A stretch of 64,000 nucleotides of DNA from contig OX336345.1 of assembly GCA_946902875.1 (NCBI GenBank), forward strand, positions 7,223,395 to 7,287,394, written 5' to 3'. Source of the stretch: Nematopogon swammerdamellus. Taxonomy: Eukaryota > Arthropoda > Insecta > Lepidoptera > Adelidae. Positions within the stretch are counted from its first letter, which is position 1. Each line of letters opens with the position of its first letter. Under the pieces are notes generated by a model that was not told where the DNA came from, made no database searches, and worked only from the letters and a program-made list of their open reading frames with translations. This document shows positions 22,291-34,020 of the stretch, in pieces. Both the position numbers and the translations under genes were made by a program.

Positions 22291-22809
22291 ATATGACTAT
22301 AATGTGATGAATGGCACGGAAACTGCGATGCATGCTCTGCGAACTTTTTCCATTGAGTCCAATAAATCCAATTGTGGTTTATTAGTTGGTAAGCAGTAGG
22401 TATGCATTGTAGAAGGCCATATACTTTTTCTAACATCAAACTCACAGTGGAGAAACCTATTGTTGGTACTGTTGGGCCTTAATTTGTATATTTTGTCGCA
22501 CCTCCCAGACGAACTCCCACAGGACCCTGCGTCGCGCGTCCAATCGCTCATCTGACAGTAGCAATGGCCGCCACTCGCTCCCTACCCTCGAACGCCTATC
22601 ACATCGCATCCTAATGCAGATTGATAAGCTGGCGGGAACATTCCCCCTGCTATGAAAGGGGCTGTTGGCTTGGTTATCATTAGAAGGATTATCACAGTCT
22701 CAGCGGTTTTGAGGGTGAGTTTTATTTATCTTATTATGAGCAATTGGAGTTCGATTAGGATGGATTTTATGTGAAAATTTCTAGGAGAATTTTGTACCTA
22801 TTCTCTAAA
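22291..22809. other. No gene recognised
   Basis: 22480-22660 is richer in GC than its surroundings and may be LINE debris, but I find no motif. Confidence 0.35.
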
Positions 22810-23105
22810 TATACATACATACCACACGCTGTATTTCGACAATCGGGGTAAGAAGAGTGGTCGGTGTTGTGCTGCAAGTACTCTTGTTTTAGCAATGCAT
22901 TAGGTCAAGACAACCTATAGAGCAGCAAGTAAGGCACGAAGACCCACCCGCTACACGGGGCGGTGGAAGGATCGTGCCAAGGTGAGAGGTGGCTTTCCTG
23001 TCGCCATTATGCACGGCATCTTGTCTTTATCCCTTAGTCGCCTTTTACGACGTGCACGGGGAGAGATGCAGTGGGGCATTTTTAAGTATCGACACCACGC
23101 GGTAC
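22810..23105 (-). repeat. Repeat X copy, near full length
   Basis: (TACA)n, CCACACGCTGTATTTCGACA, GGTGTTGTGCTGCAAGTACT, GCAGCAAGTAAGGCACGAAG, GCCTTTTACGACGTGCACGG and the CACCACGCGGTACGG end. One hairpin arm is lost. Confidence 0.8.
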
Positions 23106-23743
23106 GGTTCACACATGAAATGTGTGGACACCAAACTAAACATTTATAATGGGCGAGCGTTTATAATGGTTTTATAATGGTGTGCACAAAACAATAATAT
23201 TTTTATTTCATATTATTTATTTTAGAAAACTTCTCACAATCATAGTTTCATTTGTTAAAATGATATTACCTATGCAAGAGTCAAGAGTTTTTTTTTTCAG
23301 TTTGGATTTTCCCTCTCTGGAATAAGGAACGTCGAACCTCGTAGCAACGAGGTTTAAGAATATTATAGACACTTTTAAATCATTTTAAGTGCAAATTATG
23401 TGCATTCCTTCACAGGAACCAACTGCATCATTGCGTACCTACTTAGCCGGGCGGGAGATCTCAGAAGTGTAGATGTGATCTCTTCTCAGCTTTCTCGTGC
23501 ACGCATCTGTAATTCAAAAGGATGTAAGTTAATATATCGAACTTGTTCTGTAAAATTTTGTTGGAGAAATCAATCAACATAAACTTTACATTTTTTTTTA
23601 ATGGAAAACAGAAAAAAAAAACAAAAACAAAATAAATAAAAGCACAAAAACAAGTGCACTGCCAATTACCAACTACGAAGTACATAGTGTATCTAAACAA
23701 TCAGATCCAGAAGGCAGCCCTGCTCGACACTGCGCGTATAGTT
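23106..23743. other. No gene recognised
   Basis: AT-rich with A and T runs. 23701-23743 may be the last bit of LINE-5 coding sequence. Confidence 0.35.
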
Positions 23744-24045
23744 CGGAGCTTTCTCTCTTTTGGGACCCGACCATCGGGAGCCTGGGCTCGCCCCGCCGCC
23801 GCGCCGGTGGTGGAAACTCCGTTTGTTTTTATATCAATTTTAGGTTTTAATTTTGTAAAAATGTTAAATTTATATAAAAAATAATGGGTAAATAAATGGA
23901 ACAATAATAATAATTTCGCCTTTTATTTTGGTGTGTCTTTATATTAATTTTGTATATTTTTATATTTAATTGTGTATGTATATAGAATTAATGTAAATAT
24001 TAAGTTAAGGAAAAAAATAAATAAAGATATATATAAGAAATAAAG
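23744..24045 (+). repeat. LINE-5 3' tail
   Basis: GGGACCCGACCATCGGGAGC, TGGGCTCGCCCCGCCGCCGC, GGTGGAAACTCCGTTTG, then an AT-rich tail with AATAAATAAAG. A second copy of this tail sits inside repeat C at 54503-54715. No reverse-transcriptase motif is present; LINE identity is inferred from the tail-like structure. Confidence 0.55.
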
Positions 24046-25009
24046 AAAACTACCTAATTTACTCTCATTATAAAACAGTAAGCAAACAAACTTTAATAAT
24101 TTTTTGGTCTGTCCCCAGAGACTTCAGTCCTCCTTCAAGCCTGACTGAGACCTCCTCGGGGGGACATTCACTATGTCTGAGATTACATTCAGCCAATTTT
24201 GTTACAATAAAATATACAACAAAGCCTGTGTGAAATGAGCTACGCTCTATAATTTGTTCCACGAGGACGTTTAATTTTCAAAATCAATTACAAATTAACC
24301 TCGTTGTGATTTTCGAATAGACCGATATTGTAAGCAGGTACAAGATTTCTTTCCGAATAACTATCATTATGTGTTTGGGAACTAAACGCAATTTAAAATA
24401 ATGCCGAAAATTATATCGTAGTACACGTGATGTGGACGCGAGCGACCTATCATTTGAGTCGGGCATAATTTTGGGACTCGCCTAAGCGGAAATTAAATGA
24501 CCGCTTTAGTTAAGTGAGAGCATGAGACCGCTAAAATCATATCCAAGCTCGATATTTTTTTTTCTAGCCCTTTCACATAACAAAGTAAGGGCAGGGTGCC
24601 CTCTAAACAGGAGAAAAAAACCTGGGAAACTTTCTAAAACTAGGTAGAGATTTTGTCAATAAATATTATTAGAAATAAATAAAGAAATAATGAAAAAAAC
24701 TTTTATTCAGCTAACAAATAAATGGCAAAACATAATCAAAAGAAATTACATTTTAGATGAAAGGGAGCAGACACAGCGCGAATCAAAACCTAACTTGTAC
24801 ATAATTGCGACTTTTAATGTCAATCACAAGAATGAACAACACAGCAACCGACAGAATGTGTAACATGAACCTTAACTTAAATTTAATTTAAACGCTACAA
24901 TTAAAATTTTATTTAATATAAAAAAGCATACCTAATAGTAATAATACAAAGGAAACATAACAAAACAATAATAAATTTACAATTTCGAACATACCCATAT
25001 TTCAAGAGG
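24046..25009. other. AT-rich DNA, nothing recognised
   Basis: 24690-25000 is A/C-rich, resembling reversed LINE 3' tails but without a family match. Confidence 0.35.
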
Positions 25010-25130
25010 GGCGTGAATAGGCACTTGTCAGTCCGGCATGGCATTTGCAACCCCAGCTTGCGACCGAGTGTCCATGGGCATCGTTAGAAACCTTATGGGT
25101 TGCTCAACGCCACATTTCGCGCGTTTTGTA
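25010..25130 (+). repeat. Repeat D copy
   Basis: GAATAGGCACTTGTCAGTCC, GACCGAGTGTCCATGGGC, TCGTTAGAAACCTTATGGG. It corresponds to the reverse of 38590-38770 and to 50975-51047. It is probably the 3' part of a LINE; the class is inferred. Confidence 0.5.
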
Positions 25131-25324
25131 TATAGTTTATATAACAATTATTAAGGCTGTCGCCCACAGGAAACTTTTTCTCCGGCAACTATAGTACTTT
25201 CGCAACAATTATACTTTATTGTCATACAACTCTACATTTCATATAGTAAGATAGTTAAAATTGCGCGCCGGAATCGTAGATCGTGCGCGCCGGGCCTTAG
25301 CGTAGACTGACGAATAAAGAGTAT

Positions 25325-25428
25325 CACTGAAATGGCACCTAGCTCACCGAGGTGTGACTGATGGCGGGCCGACATCACAGATGTAGTAGGTGATGTACCT
25401 ATCTATGTCGGGTTCCAAAAAAAAAATA
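25325..25428 (+). repeat. SINE-A tail fragment
   Basis: CACTGAAATGGCACCTAG, GACATCACAGATGTAGTAGG, a short poly(A). Confidence 0.75.
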
Positions 25429-25526
25429 TTAGCTATGTTCTTCCTTTCTTTGAATATTATTTACTGATCTAAACATTCCCACTTTCTCAGTCTCGATAAT
25501 TTTATATTTCCATTTGTAAATCGATA

Positions 25527-25705
25527 CACGGATAGAAATACTTTATTGCTCCAAAAACATTTTACAGAAACCAGCATAATATACTAATTTACATGAGGTG
25601 CAAAGGCGGATTTATCGCTAATAGATATTTCTTCCAGTCAAACATTGGATATTTAAGAATCTCATGTTGTGAAATAGGTATTAGCAAAAGACTTGAATTT
25701 GGGAA
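25527..25705 (-). repeat. LINE-4 3' tail
   Basis: GATAGAAATACTTTATTGCT, GAGGTGCAAAGGCGGATTTA, AAGACTTGAATTTGGGAATG. This is the reverse of the plus copies at 11392 and 48918, extended further upstream in the element. Confidence 0.65.
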
Positions 25706-26805
25706 TGTGAAATAAAATGTAATGATTATAATTATAATATAAATCTAATTTAGATACTACATAGATACTTCATATATACATAAATATATATAAATGACAG
25801 TACAGTAAATCTTTCTACTCTATAGTAGAAAGATAATAGTCTATACTATACATACACTCAATTTGTTTACTCCATCACACGGATAGAGTAGGTAAATACA
25901 ATGTTTCTAAGAAGACACCGAATATAATAACTTTAATTAGATATTTACTTTTATCGAGCAGAACTTCAGTATCTGAACTATTCGAATTCTAAAACACTTC
26001 AGAAATAATATCATTTTATTATTATTTTTAAACGTCGCTTTAAAAAGAACGACCAGAGCAAAAAAAAATTATTTTGGTATTGGGCGGTTTCTCACTACAA
26101 CGTCACGACCACGGCACGGCACGGCACGACCGACGACCACGATCTCACCATATTAAAAAATGTAATAAAATTTTGTGGGTGATATTAAGAAGAATAACTA
26201 TAGGTAGTGTTATTTGCCATAATTTACTATCTTTAAAAAAGAAAATATTTCATTTAGCAAGCTTTTGCCCAATCAAGAAAAAAACAATTTCGTATTTTCT
26301 CAATTGTAAAAAACAACTTAGAGTTCTTACTATTATTAAGTACATATAAACATTTTGTGCACTAATCACCAAGTCGATGACACGCTGTATGACACATTGT
26401 TGTGTTTCCAACTTGGTTTTCAAAGAAAAAAACATGTGTTTTCGAAAAATATATACTTCAGAAATATAACTGAAAGTATATTTTGAAATAAATTATATTC
26501 AATGAAAGATCCATTTGCATTGGGAAACTTCATTGGGAAACAGGCGTGTGGTGTGTTATACAAACTATCTATGTATGAAAAAAATAATGTAAATTTACAA
26601 CTTAATGTATAAGCATAATAATGCCATCGATTTTGGGAAAATATAATGTTTCCAATCTGGGCAACACTGCCAGACAACATGTCGAGCAGCTGTCACGGCA
26701 TATCGTTACCGTCGCCGTCCAGTGAGAAAGTTCATTTCAATTCAATTTCTTTATAATTAATTTTTTTACAATTATCAATTATATGTCACGTCCTATATCA
26801 CCGAT
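25706..26805. other. AT-rich DNA, nothing recognised
   Basis: Several 60-90-codon frames here are AT-driven. A short CACGGCACGGCACGG repeat lies at 26110-26128. Confidence 0.4.
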
Positions 26806-26842
26806 CAAACTTAGTTTGATACGCCGTATCAAACTAAGTTTG
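26806..26842. repeat. 17-bp perfect hairpin with GCC loop
   Basis: CAAACTTAGTTTGATAC and its exact reverse complement flank GCC. It stands alone without recognised flanking repeats. Confidence 0.8.
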
Positions 26843-26929
26843 TCCTGTGAGAAGTAACCTATGAAAAAAATCTAACATTGAGTTAAGTACCCATCAATGC
26901 TAATACTTACAGTTCTGTCCGAGTATGCA

Positions 26930-27032
26930 CACGAACGCGCACGTTTCAGTGCGACAGGGACGACGCTCTACAATCGGATTGTCTCTTTCTAAAGCTCGAC
27001 ACGCATTATTTGCTGCCGGTAACTGTATTATA
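26930..27032. mobile_element. Half of a foldback MITE (family of 51143-51320)
   Basis: GCGACAGGGACGACGCTCTA, GGATTGTCTCTTTCTAAAGC, TCGACACGCATTATTTG and GGTAACTGTA match one arm of the element at 51143-51320. The other arm is missing. Confidence 0.65.
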
Positions 27033-27116
27033 ATGCATTTTTGTTGTTTGTTGTGTCTGTTTTTTTTTCAGGCATGGGGACCATGCTTATGGTCCCTATG
27101 GACGACTATTTTTATT

Positions 27117-27210
27117 TATCATCATCATCATCAGCCTGTATCGGTCCACTGCTGGACATAGGCCTCTCCCAAGGCACGCCACCACACGCGGTCTTCCGCT
27201 CTTCTCATCC
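27117..27210 (-). pseudogene. LINE-3 (RTE-like) 3' tip
   Basis: ATCATCATCATCAGCC followed by GGTCCACTGCTGGACATAGG. Read on the minus strand this is the CCAGCAGTGGAC end of the AYVQQW-coding sequence seen at 16490, followed by a (TGA)n tail. The shared end ties it to LINE-3. Confidence 0.7.
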
Positions 27211-27874
27211 ATCATATTTATAGTTAAATATAATTTTATAGTTAATTTAGTTATTTATAGGTCTAGATTTAATTATTTTTGTTAATGTTCTGTCTTCTTT
27301 ATGATGAAATAAAACCTTAAACACATAAAAAAGTATGTAGTACCCAGTGTATAAGTGTATAAGTGTCTCAGTTTGATGTGAACCTAAGACGTTCATACAT
27401 TTTCGTACTTTTTTGTCTCCTGTGCTGCCGTCACGTGAACACGACGTTACGGTTATCGTCTAGTCAGAAGGCAGACATTATGTGGTCAATAAATTTAAGG
27501 TTCTGTAGTTAAAGCCCAAGTACATCCGTTTTTCTAAAAGGTGGCCGCTAACCGGCGATTACCCAGATTTATGCGACGCCTCTAAATCAAACCGTACTTT
27601 GCTTTATCCGACAAAATAAGCGAGTGTGAAGAAGTTTAGTGACCACGGTCATTCGGACGTCGTCGCCGCCTTGGAGATGTTTTTAGAAGGTCAAATTCTG
27701 AGAAATCGAAAGTATAGAACTGATATTGGCACACATTTGAAGATACTTCTTCGACAACATCCTAGCTTTTATCTTATAAAAAGGTAATTATCTTATCCTA
27801 TCCTATAAGTAGTTTGTTACTCCTGAACACCCGTCATCCAGACCATTTCTGAACCTACGAAATCTTGCATCGTG
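27211..27874. other. No gene recognised
   Basis: AT-rich to 27410, then average composition without motif. Confidence 0.35.
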
Positions 27875-28210
27875 GTAGTTTTTTTTTCTATGTAATCCGG
27901 TACGGGTGGCTGAGTCAGAGGGGCCAGAACACATTTTTTTTTATAGAAACTGACACGGTTGGCTACATCACCTACAACATCCGTGATGTCAGCCCATAAC
28001 ACCGGGTGAATTCGGTGCCATGTCAGTGCTTCCCTTCATTTCATGTCGGCTACACTGAACTGAACGGAAAACACGAAAACACATGCTGCGACCAGCCAAT
28101 ATCACCTCCGAGAAGGTAGGTGCCACACAAGATTGTCGGATATACTGGACTAGCGGAAAACACAGTCGAGGCTGCTATGCGGCCATCTTACGTAGAGTAT
28201 GGTGTTACAA
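27875..28210 (-). repeat. SINE-B copy interrupted by SINE-A
   Basis: The SINE-B tail lies at 27881-27925 (TTCTATGTAATCCGGTACGG) and its body at 28082-28210 (GACCAGCCAATATCACCTCC, GAGGCTGCTATGCGGCCATC). A minus-strand SINE-A piece separates them, so SINE-B was there first. Confidence 0.75.
27934..28080 (-). repeat. SINE-A tail half nested in SINE-B
   Basis: T run, CACGGTTGGCTACATCACCT, CATAACACCGGGTGAATTC, GGCTACACTGAACTGAACGG. Truncated within the body. Confidence 0.8.
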
Positions 28211-28397
28211 TAAATTTGTATCAGACACATCTGTAACACGCGTGTTGAAAATATATTTAAAGCCAAAAGTTTCACAGAGACACATAATTTCGTCTTTGTA
28301 CACACGTGTCTTTTCACACGCTCGACGAATAGAATAGAAACTCTTAATTGCACACAATTGAAATAAAAACATTACACGAAAAGGCACAAATTAAGGA

Positions 28398-28721
28398 TTT
28401 TTTTTTTATGGAAACCGACACGGTTGGCTACATCACCTACAACATCCGTGATGTCAGCCCATAACACCGGATGAACTTGGTGCCACGTCAGTGCTTCCCT
28501 TCGGTCGTGCCGGCTACACTGAACTGGACGGAAAACACAAACTATTTACATAGCCGTTTCGACCGACCTTTCATTCAGTGCGGTGGTATCAACCCGGGCG
28601 GGTTAAACCCTACCACCTAGTAATATAAGAAGGGAGTCATATCTCTTAGTCGCCTTTTACAACATACACGGGGAGAGATGCAGTGGGGCTATTCTTTTAA
28701 AGTACCGGCCTCACACGGTAC
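28398..28721 (-). repeat. Chimeric SINE: repeat X head fused to SINE-A body (copy 1)
   Basis: On the minus strand, 28721-28636 is the first ~86 bp of repeat X (from GTACCGTGTGAGGCCGG). At TCCCTTCTTATATTACTAGG it passes into the SINE-A body and runs to a poly(A) tail at 28398. The same junction occurs at 44278-44599 and 53030-53342. This shows that the fusion itself was copied as a unit. Confidence 0.85.
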
Positions 28722-29184
28722 GATTTATTGATAATAGTGTATTTAGTTTTATTATGATTATATTTTTTTGTGCTGTTTTCTTGGCAAACGAAATAAGAAA
28801 AATACAAGATTGCGCTAAATTAATAAGTGATCTCATCCAGTCAACCTCGGTGAGTTCATGACTTTTCTACCATTTTCGATTATTTGGTCAAAGCCGTTAA
28901 AAGGTTCAGTCCAGTAAAAATACATGTATGTGTTAAAAATAATGCACGTGGGTGTATGTAGGTAGAGTGTAGACGCTACCGTACCCTTCTTGTGGGAGGA
29001 GATTAAGAGAGGATGGAATCAGATAAGGAACTCACGTGCCTCCGCGGTCTAGGTGTGATGTTATCTGTGTACTTATGAGAATATTCCGTGCCGCTGCGAG
29101 GGCCTAAGGAACCTTTGCATGTCCCGATAAAAAATAATGATCAATTAGGAGAATATGGTCAATTGTTAATATTTTTATGGTGCT
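28722..29184. other. No gene recognised
   Basis: Average composition, no repeat family seen. Confidence 0.3.
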
Positions 29185-29349
29185 AGCAAGCAGGTGGGCC
29201 TTCGTGCCTTACTTGTTGCTTGAGTTCTCTTGTCCTAATACTCTGCTAAATAATGTGGCCGTCGGTTTTGTGCTGTAATTTCACAAGAGTACTTGCAGCA
29301 CAACACCGACTACTCTGCTTACCCCGATTGTCGGTATACGGCGTGTCAT
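29185..29349 (+). repeat. Repeat X fragment, tail half
   Basis: GCAGGTGGGCCTTCGTGCCT, CGGTTTTGTGCTGTAATTTC, the hairpin arm GCAGCACAACACCGAC and CGATTGTCGGTATACGGCGT. Confidence 0.75.
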
Positions 29350-29369
29350 ATGTGTGTATGTATGTTAAT

Positions 29370-29655
29370 ATGTTTGTATATTTTTTTTTTTGCAATCCGG
29401 TATGGGTCGCTTAATCAGAGGAGGGGGTAAGCACGAGTCAGTAACTCGTGGGGGTAAGCGCCATACCGGAGACTTTCCTTTGTATTGCTGGCTATAATGG
29501 ACTAGAGGAGAACACGGCCGAGGTTGCTATGCGGCCATCTTACATCCAGTACGGTGGTTCCGAATTGCAGCCTACGATCTAGTAAGGGGCAAGGGAAGTG
29601 ACCTACAGGCTAGGCTACCATTTCCGAACGGTGAAGCAGCAGGTGTATGCACAAA
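29370..29655 (-). repeat. SINE-B copy lacking the tRNA head
   Basis: T run, GCAATCCGGTATGGGTCGC, CCATACCGGAGACTTTCC, GCTATGCGGCCATCTTACAT, CGAACGGTGAAGCAGCAGGT. It stops just before the tRNA-derived part, as expected for 5' truncation. Confidence 0.8.
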
Positions 29656-29896
29656 TCATGATAATATGGACTAAAGCGTAGAATGATGACAACAATTCTA
29701 TAGAATCACAGAAATCAACTTGTGATGTCCGAGTAAGGTGCTAAGCGCAGATTCTTGTTAGTTCGTTAAGGTGTTAACGAACAAGCAAGTATCCGAAGAA
29801 TTAAGTATATATAAATAACTCGCTAGAGACACATCTTTTCCGATAGATCAATATCATTTTAGGCCAGATTCCAAGCCATCTTTGTTCATACTCGTA

Positions 29897-30082
29897 CATA
29901 CATACATACATACCACAGGCCGTATCTCGCCAATCAGGGTAAGACCGTGCCAAGGTGAAAGGTGGCTAGCCTGTCGCCCTTATGCACAGCATCTTGTCCT
30001 TATACCTTAGTCGCCCTTTACGACATGCACGGGGAGAAATGCAGTGGGGCTATTCTTATTAAGTACCGGCCCCACACAGTAC
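29897..30082 (-). repeat. Repeat X copy with internal deletion
   Basis: (TACA)n, GCCGTATCTCGCCAATCAGG, then directly GACCGTGCCAAGGTGAAAGG and the normal CACGGGGAGAAATGCAGTGG end. The hairpin block is missing. Confidence 0.8.
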
Positions 30083-30935
30083 TGTTTGTTCATTTAATAA
30101 AGGAGAAGGGACTTTACAGTTTTTAATGCCCTTTACATTAGTGATGTATCAATTAATTAATTAATTAGCAATTAATTAGTGATCAATAAGGGCAATTTTT
30201 AACCTACAAAAAAAAATCAAACGTCTTTACTAAAGTAATACTGTAAATCTCTTTGAATTCCCCAGTGAAATAGTCTATTTCTGCATCAACTAATTTGTTC
30301 GACAAACGATTTCGGAGAACTGTATCGATCTAGTAAATGAAAGCCGGCACTGAGGAGAGCGGTGTCTTGGGATATAAATGATGCTGTCCTGTGATAAATA
30401 ATGAAGCGTCCTATCACTAATTGCCATTATTCTAAATTCTTCACTGAACAAGAGGCGACACATCTACAGGTGCATACGTCTCCCCTTTTCTCGGTTCATT
30501 TGTGTAATGTATTGGTTGTGTTGTGTGATGCGTGTTGTGCGTTGTGTGATGATCAGAGCGTGTTTTATGGTCCCGTCTCGCAAAATGAGAAAACAGGACC
30601 CTTGTGAGATCGCTCGGGTGTCTGTGACCGACTGGCGGTCAGGCAGATATCTCCGGATCTACTGAAGCGATTTTAATTAAACTGATGCTAACAATGCAGA
30701 AAATGCAGTTTGTATTTTATCTATTTTTTATATTATATTTTATCTTCTGCCACCGAAAATGTACCTACTCATGTGCTACTCCCCTACCTTTTCTAACCTA
30801 TCCTAACTATTTTTATTTCATTTATGCATTAATCTACGTTACTATCAGCGTTCATGAAACTCATATCGCTGCTCCAATAGAGAAGTCAATTTTCTCTATC
30901 ACTATCAACTGTGAATTTTAAAAATATTTTCAACA
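30083..30935. other. No gene recognised
   Basis: A TAATTAAT cluster at 30150-30180; plus frames at 30401-30607 and 30685-30921 have no motif. Confidence 0.35.
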
Positions 30936-31130
30936 TCCATATATTGTTAGGCCCCAATTTTTGAGAACGCATCGCTTTTCGAAATCGGTCCTGTGTCGTA
31001 CGGTGAAAATGTGGTGTTATTGGCTGTGTCTGATCTTCCGTTGTAGTTTTGGCCACAGCTAACCGTGCCGGCTGTCTATAAAAAAATGTTCTCAATTTCA
31101 TATAAATTGACATGCGGGGTATACACGAGC
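30936..31130. repeat. Repeat E, related to 42455-42565
   Basis: GTGGTGTTATTGGCTGTGTCTGATC here corresponds to GTGGTGTTATTGGCTATACCTGATC at 42481, with similar AAAATCG/GAAAATG context upstream and ATAAAAA-AT downstream. The copies are diverged and the class is unknown. Confidence 0.4.
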
Positions 31131-31480
31131 TCCTATTCATCCCCTATTCCTATAAAACGCAGCTCGTGAGTAATTATGTTCGCGTCAAAGTTAGACGGGG
31201 GCGGCAGTTTAGATGTCACTCTCGATCGATCCGGGGGTTGAGGGCGTGAGGGGCGTCGATGGGGCGAAATCCACCCCTGGAGTTTCCAGTGTTGAGTAGA
31301 AAAAAAAATTTGGCAAAGGGAAGAACTGTGTAATATTTTAATTGGAAATATTATGGCTTGTATTTTGTGAAATAGTACCTAAACTAATATATATTTTATA
31401 TACCTAAATATTTAATACCTTATTCAAACACTTTCGCGAGCTATTGATATAGGATAGATTATACAAATCTGGAGATATTA
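31131..31480. other. No gene recognised
   Basis: 31190-31290 is GC-rich (GGGGGCGGCAG, GGGGTTGAGGGCGTGAGGGG) without a readable frame. Confidence 0.3.
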
Positions 31481-31838
31481 TTGAGGATTCGGTTTGCTAA
31501 AACCGCAAGTAAGTCTCTGAAACATGATATAGTGACAAGGATTGAGAAAGGAATGCTTAGGTGGTTCGGTCATGTTGGAAGAATGGACGATAGGAGACTA
31601 ACGAAAGAAATTTATGGAGCAAATGTGAGTGGAAGAGTCGGGAAGGGTCGCCCTAGCTTGACGGACGTACCTGGATCAGAGGGCATGTGCTCAAAAAGGG
31701 TCAAGTGCGTAGTACCCGTAAGCGACGAGCATGCATAAAGAACATTATGAGAGTGGAAGAGGCGGCAGAGGTGTGTCAGGATCATGTCACGTGGAGATCC
31801 GTGGTCTCTGCCTATCCCACCGGGAAACAGGCGTGACG
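31481..31838 (+). pseudogene. LINE-2 C-terminal fragment
   Basis: Encodes HDIVTRIEKGMLRWFGHVGR, MDDRRLTKEIYGANVSGR and VGKGRP. A frameshift follows, and it runs to the CGGGAAACAGGCGTGACGCT 3' motif shared with 60366-60612. The 85-codon frame at 31481-31738 is the best-kept piece of this family. Truncated and inactive. Confidence 0.75.
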
Positions 31839-32166
31839 CTATGTAAGTACTAACGTGTCCATGGTCGTCTATAGTTCACAGAAAGGAGATGTTTACATCC
31901 AGTAGGTAGTAAATATTAAAAGAAAAATCTTCAAACTAGTCTTGATCTAATGAGCCGAGTGTCCGCATGTGACACAGGAAACCAGATTAAATGAGGCTGA
32001 GATGAAAGGAATATGCAGGTGATTTTCCTTTGATGATAAAAATAGTGTGAAAATATTATACTTGAATGAAAATGATATATAATTGACTCACTAACACTGA
32101 CTCAGCGAAACGGCTATGAACTAATAGATGAGCCATTCTCATATATCACTCACGAAAAAATTGTGT
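31839..32166. other. No gene recognised
   Basis: No repeat family or frame of note. Confidence 0.3.
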
Positions 32167-32323
32167 GTGGGAAGACCACACTCCTGGTGGGACGACGACA
32201 TCACTTGATTTCGTAGTCCCACCTGGTCGGCGGAAAGCAGTGGTTCCGTACCGCTGAAGGCCGGGAGGACTGGAGAAAAATTTGAAAGGCGCATGTCCAG
32301 CTGTGGACGTTTACACTCTGATT
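32167..32323 (+). pseudogene. LINE-3 (RTE-like) 3' fragment
   Basis: GGTGGGACGACGACATCA, GGCGGAAAGCAGTGGTTCCG, GCTGAAGGCCGGGAGGACTG and CATGTCCAGCTGTGGACG match 16410-16515. A 34-bp insertion containing GATTTCGTAGTCCCACCTGG separates the first two blocks. Confidence 0.7.
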
Positions 32324-32864
32324 GACTGAGTGAATGACATATACATAAGTGCATTAATTTCGTTCAGTCAACCTTTTATAATAATAAAGAAAGGAAGAGT
32401 CTAAATTAATAAAATACTAAGATCAATCAAAAACGCATTGACGTTTAATATGAACTGAAAATTAAACAGTAAACTTCGACCATTCCGTACACGTATAGTA
32501 AATTTCGGACAGTTGAAAATGGCGCAAGTAATTAAACACAATTCGCACACATCCCTTGCACAATATGGCGTTAATTATCGTAACAAATCAAGTGCAGCTT
32601 AAACAATTAGGGCTTGGCCCCCACATTTTGTCCAGGTTTGTCTGTAGCGAATTGGCCGACGTTGGCCGACAATGCCGACTTTGGCCGACGGTACACCCCT
32701 CTTAATCCCGTTTTTGTTTGCCACTTCACGCCCGACCCGAGGACATCGGAGTTGTGGGCTTTTCAAAATTTGTGTATTATTAAATTTGCCTTCTTTAACC
32801 TTTGTCTGACTGAAAATAGAAAATGAGCCTTTAAACTACATACACATATAACGTCACACCAAGT
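32324..32864. other. No gene recognised
   Basis: A GGCCGAC(G/A) motif repeats four times within 32650-32690. Confidence 0.3.
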
Positions 32865-33015
32865 TTTCCAGTGGGGTAGGGAGTGACAACGGATCTCGAC
32901 GTGCCACAATCCTGACACACCTTTGCCGCCTCTTCTACTCTCTAATATTCTTCATACATTCTTGTCGGTTACATGTGTACTACGCACTTGACTCTTTTTG
33001 AGCACATGCCCGATC
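32865..33015 (-). pseudogene. LINE-2 3' fragment
   Basis: CGGATCTCGACGTGCCACAA, CCTGACACACCTTTGCCGCC, TTGTCGGTTACATGTGTACT and GACTCTTTTTGAGCACATGC are the reverse of 60540-60450. Confidence 0.7.
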
Positions 33016-33060
33016 AGTCAGCCTGCCTGTTCTCAGCGACTATCGCAACAATTGCGTTAC

Positions 33061-33202
33061 TTAGGCCCACTTGCACCAACACGAATTTAACGATATAAAC
33101 CAGTTTAACTCGTTAAGCTAGTAGCCGTTGACTGTGGGAACCGCGTTTAAATCCATAACTCGCTACTTAACTCTAAATTCGTGTTGGCGCAATTGGGCCT
33201 TA
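33061..33202. mobile_element. Small MITE, 142 bp, with ~28-bp inverted ends
   Basis: The left end TTAGGCCCACTTGCACCAAC and the right end (reverse) TAAGGCCCAATTGCGCCAAC both continue as ACGAATTTA. Flanks contain TTA on both sides, compatible with a TTA or TA target duplication. No coding capacity. Confidence 0.75.
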
Positions 33203-33740
33203 GCCGCAGCTCTATCTTGACTAGACACATATACCGGGTGTTTGATGACCATAGGTCATAAAGCAAACCAGGTACTCCTGAGCCTATTTGGAGGCGGGCG
33301 GAACAGGCGTGACGCTATGTATGAATGTATGTATTTAGTAAATTCTTTAAAAAAGTCTATAAACGTCATAGTGTAAAATTTAGTAATTTCGATAAATGTT
33401 AACTTTCGATATCCTTAATGTTTGAGAAGCGCTCCCCATCTCCACAGGGACGCATCGCAGACACAGCCGAATCAGAACAATTAGTTTTCATTCATTCGAA
33501 ATGCCATCGCCCCTCACAATGATCAATAACTTATTTTAGGGGTTGTGACCCTTTACTACAGCCACATACGGCGATCCCTTGAGGACCACGCTATGCGTAA
33601 AATGCAGGATAGAATTCGTTTATAATAGCTACAAAATAGGCGACAATTCAATGGCTGCTTATAAGACATATTCAGAGTTCGTTCTCGTCACTTCATTGTT
33701 TATGTATCACGTAATAATTTTGAAGATGGCGTTTATGTCC
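33203..33740. other. No gene recognised
   Basis: Contains a short LINE-2-like end, AACAGGCGTGACGCTATG, at 33302-33319; otherwise unassigned. Confidence 0.35.
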
Positions 33741-34020
33741 TTTTAGGTTTCCGTACCCCGTACGGAAGCCCATTACTAAGCCTGCAACGTCTGTCTGTCC
33801 GTCCATCCGTCCGTCCGTCCTTTGGATCTCCATCTTTGGAACCGCAATAGTTGAAATTTTCACAGAATATGTGTTATTTTGGCGGATATAACAAAAAATA
33901 ATAAAACTTGAAAAAGTAAAAAATTAAGAGGGAATCCCATATAAGAAAAGTGTTTTTCAACCTTTTTTTGTGGTGCGGAGACCTCGGAGCGCGAGTCCGA
34001 CTCGCACTTGGCCGGTTTTT
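33741..34020 (-). repeat. Repeat C copy
   Basis: TTTTAGGTTTCCGTACCCCG, a GTCTGTCCGTCC stretch, GTTGAAATTTTCACAGAAT and CGACTCGCACTTGGCCGG. Confidence 0.8.
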
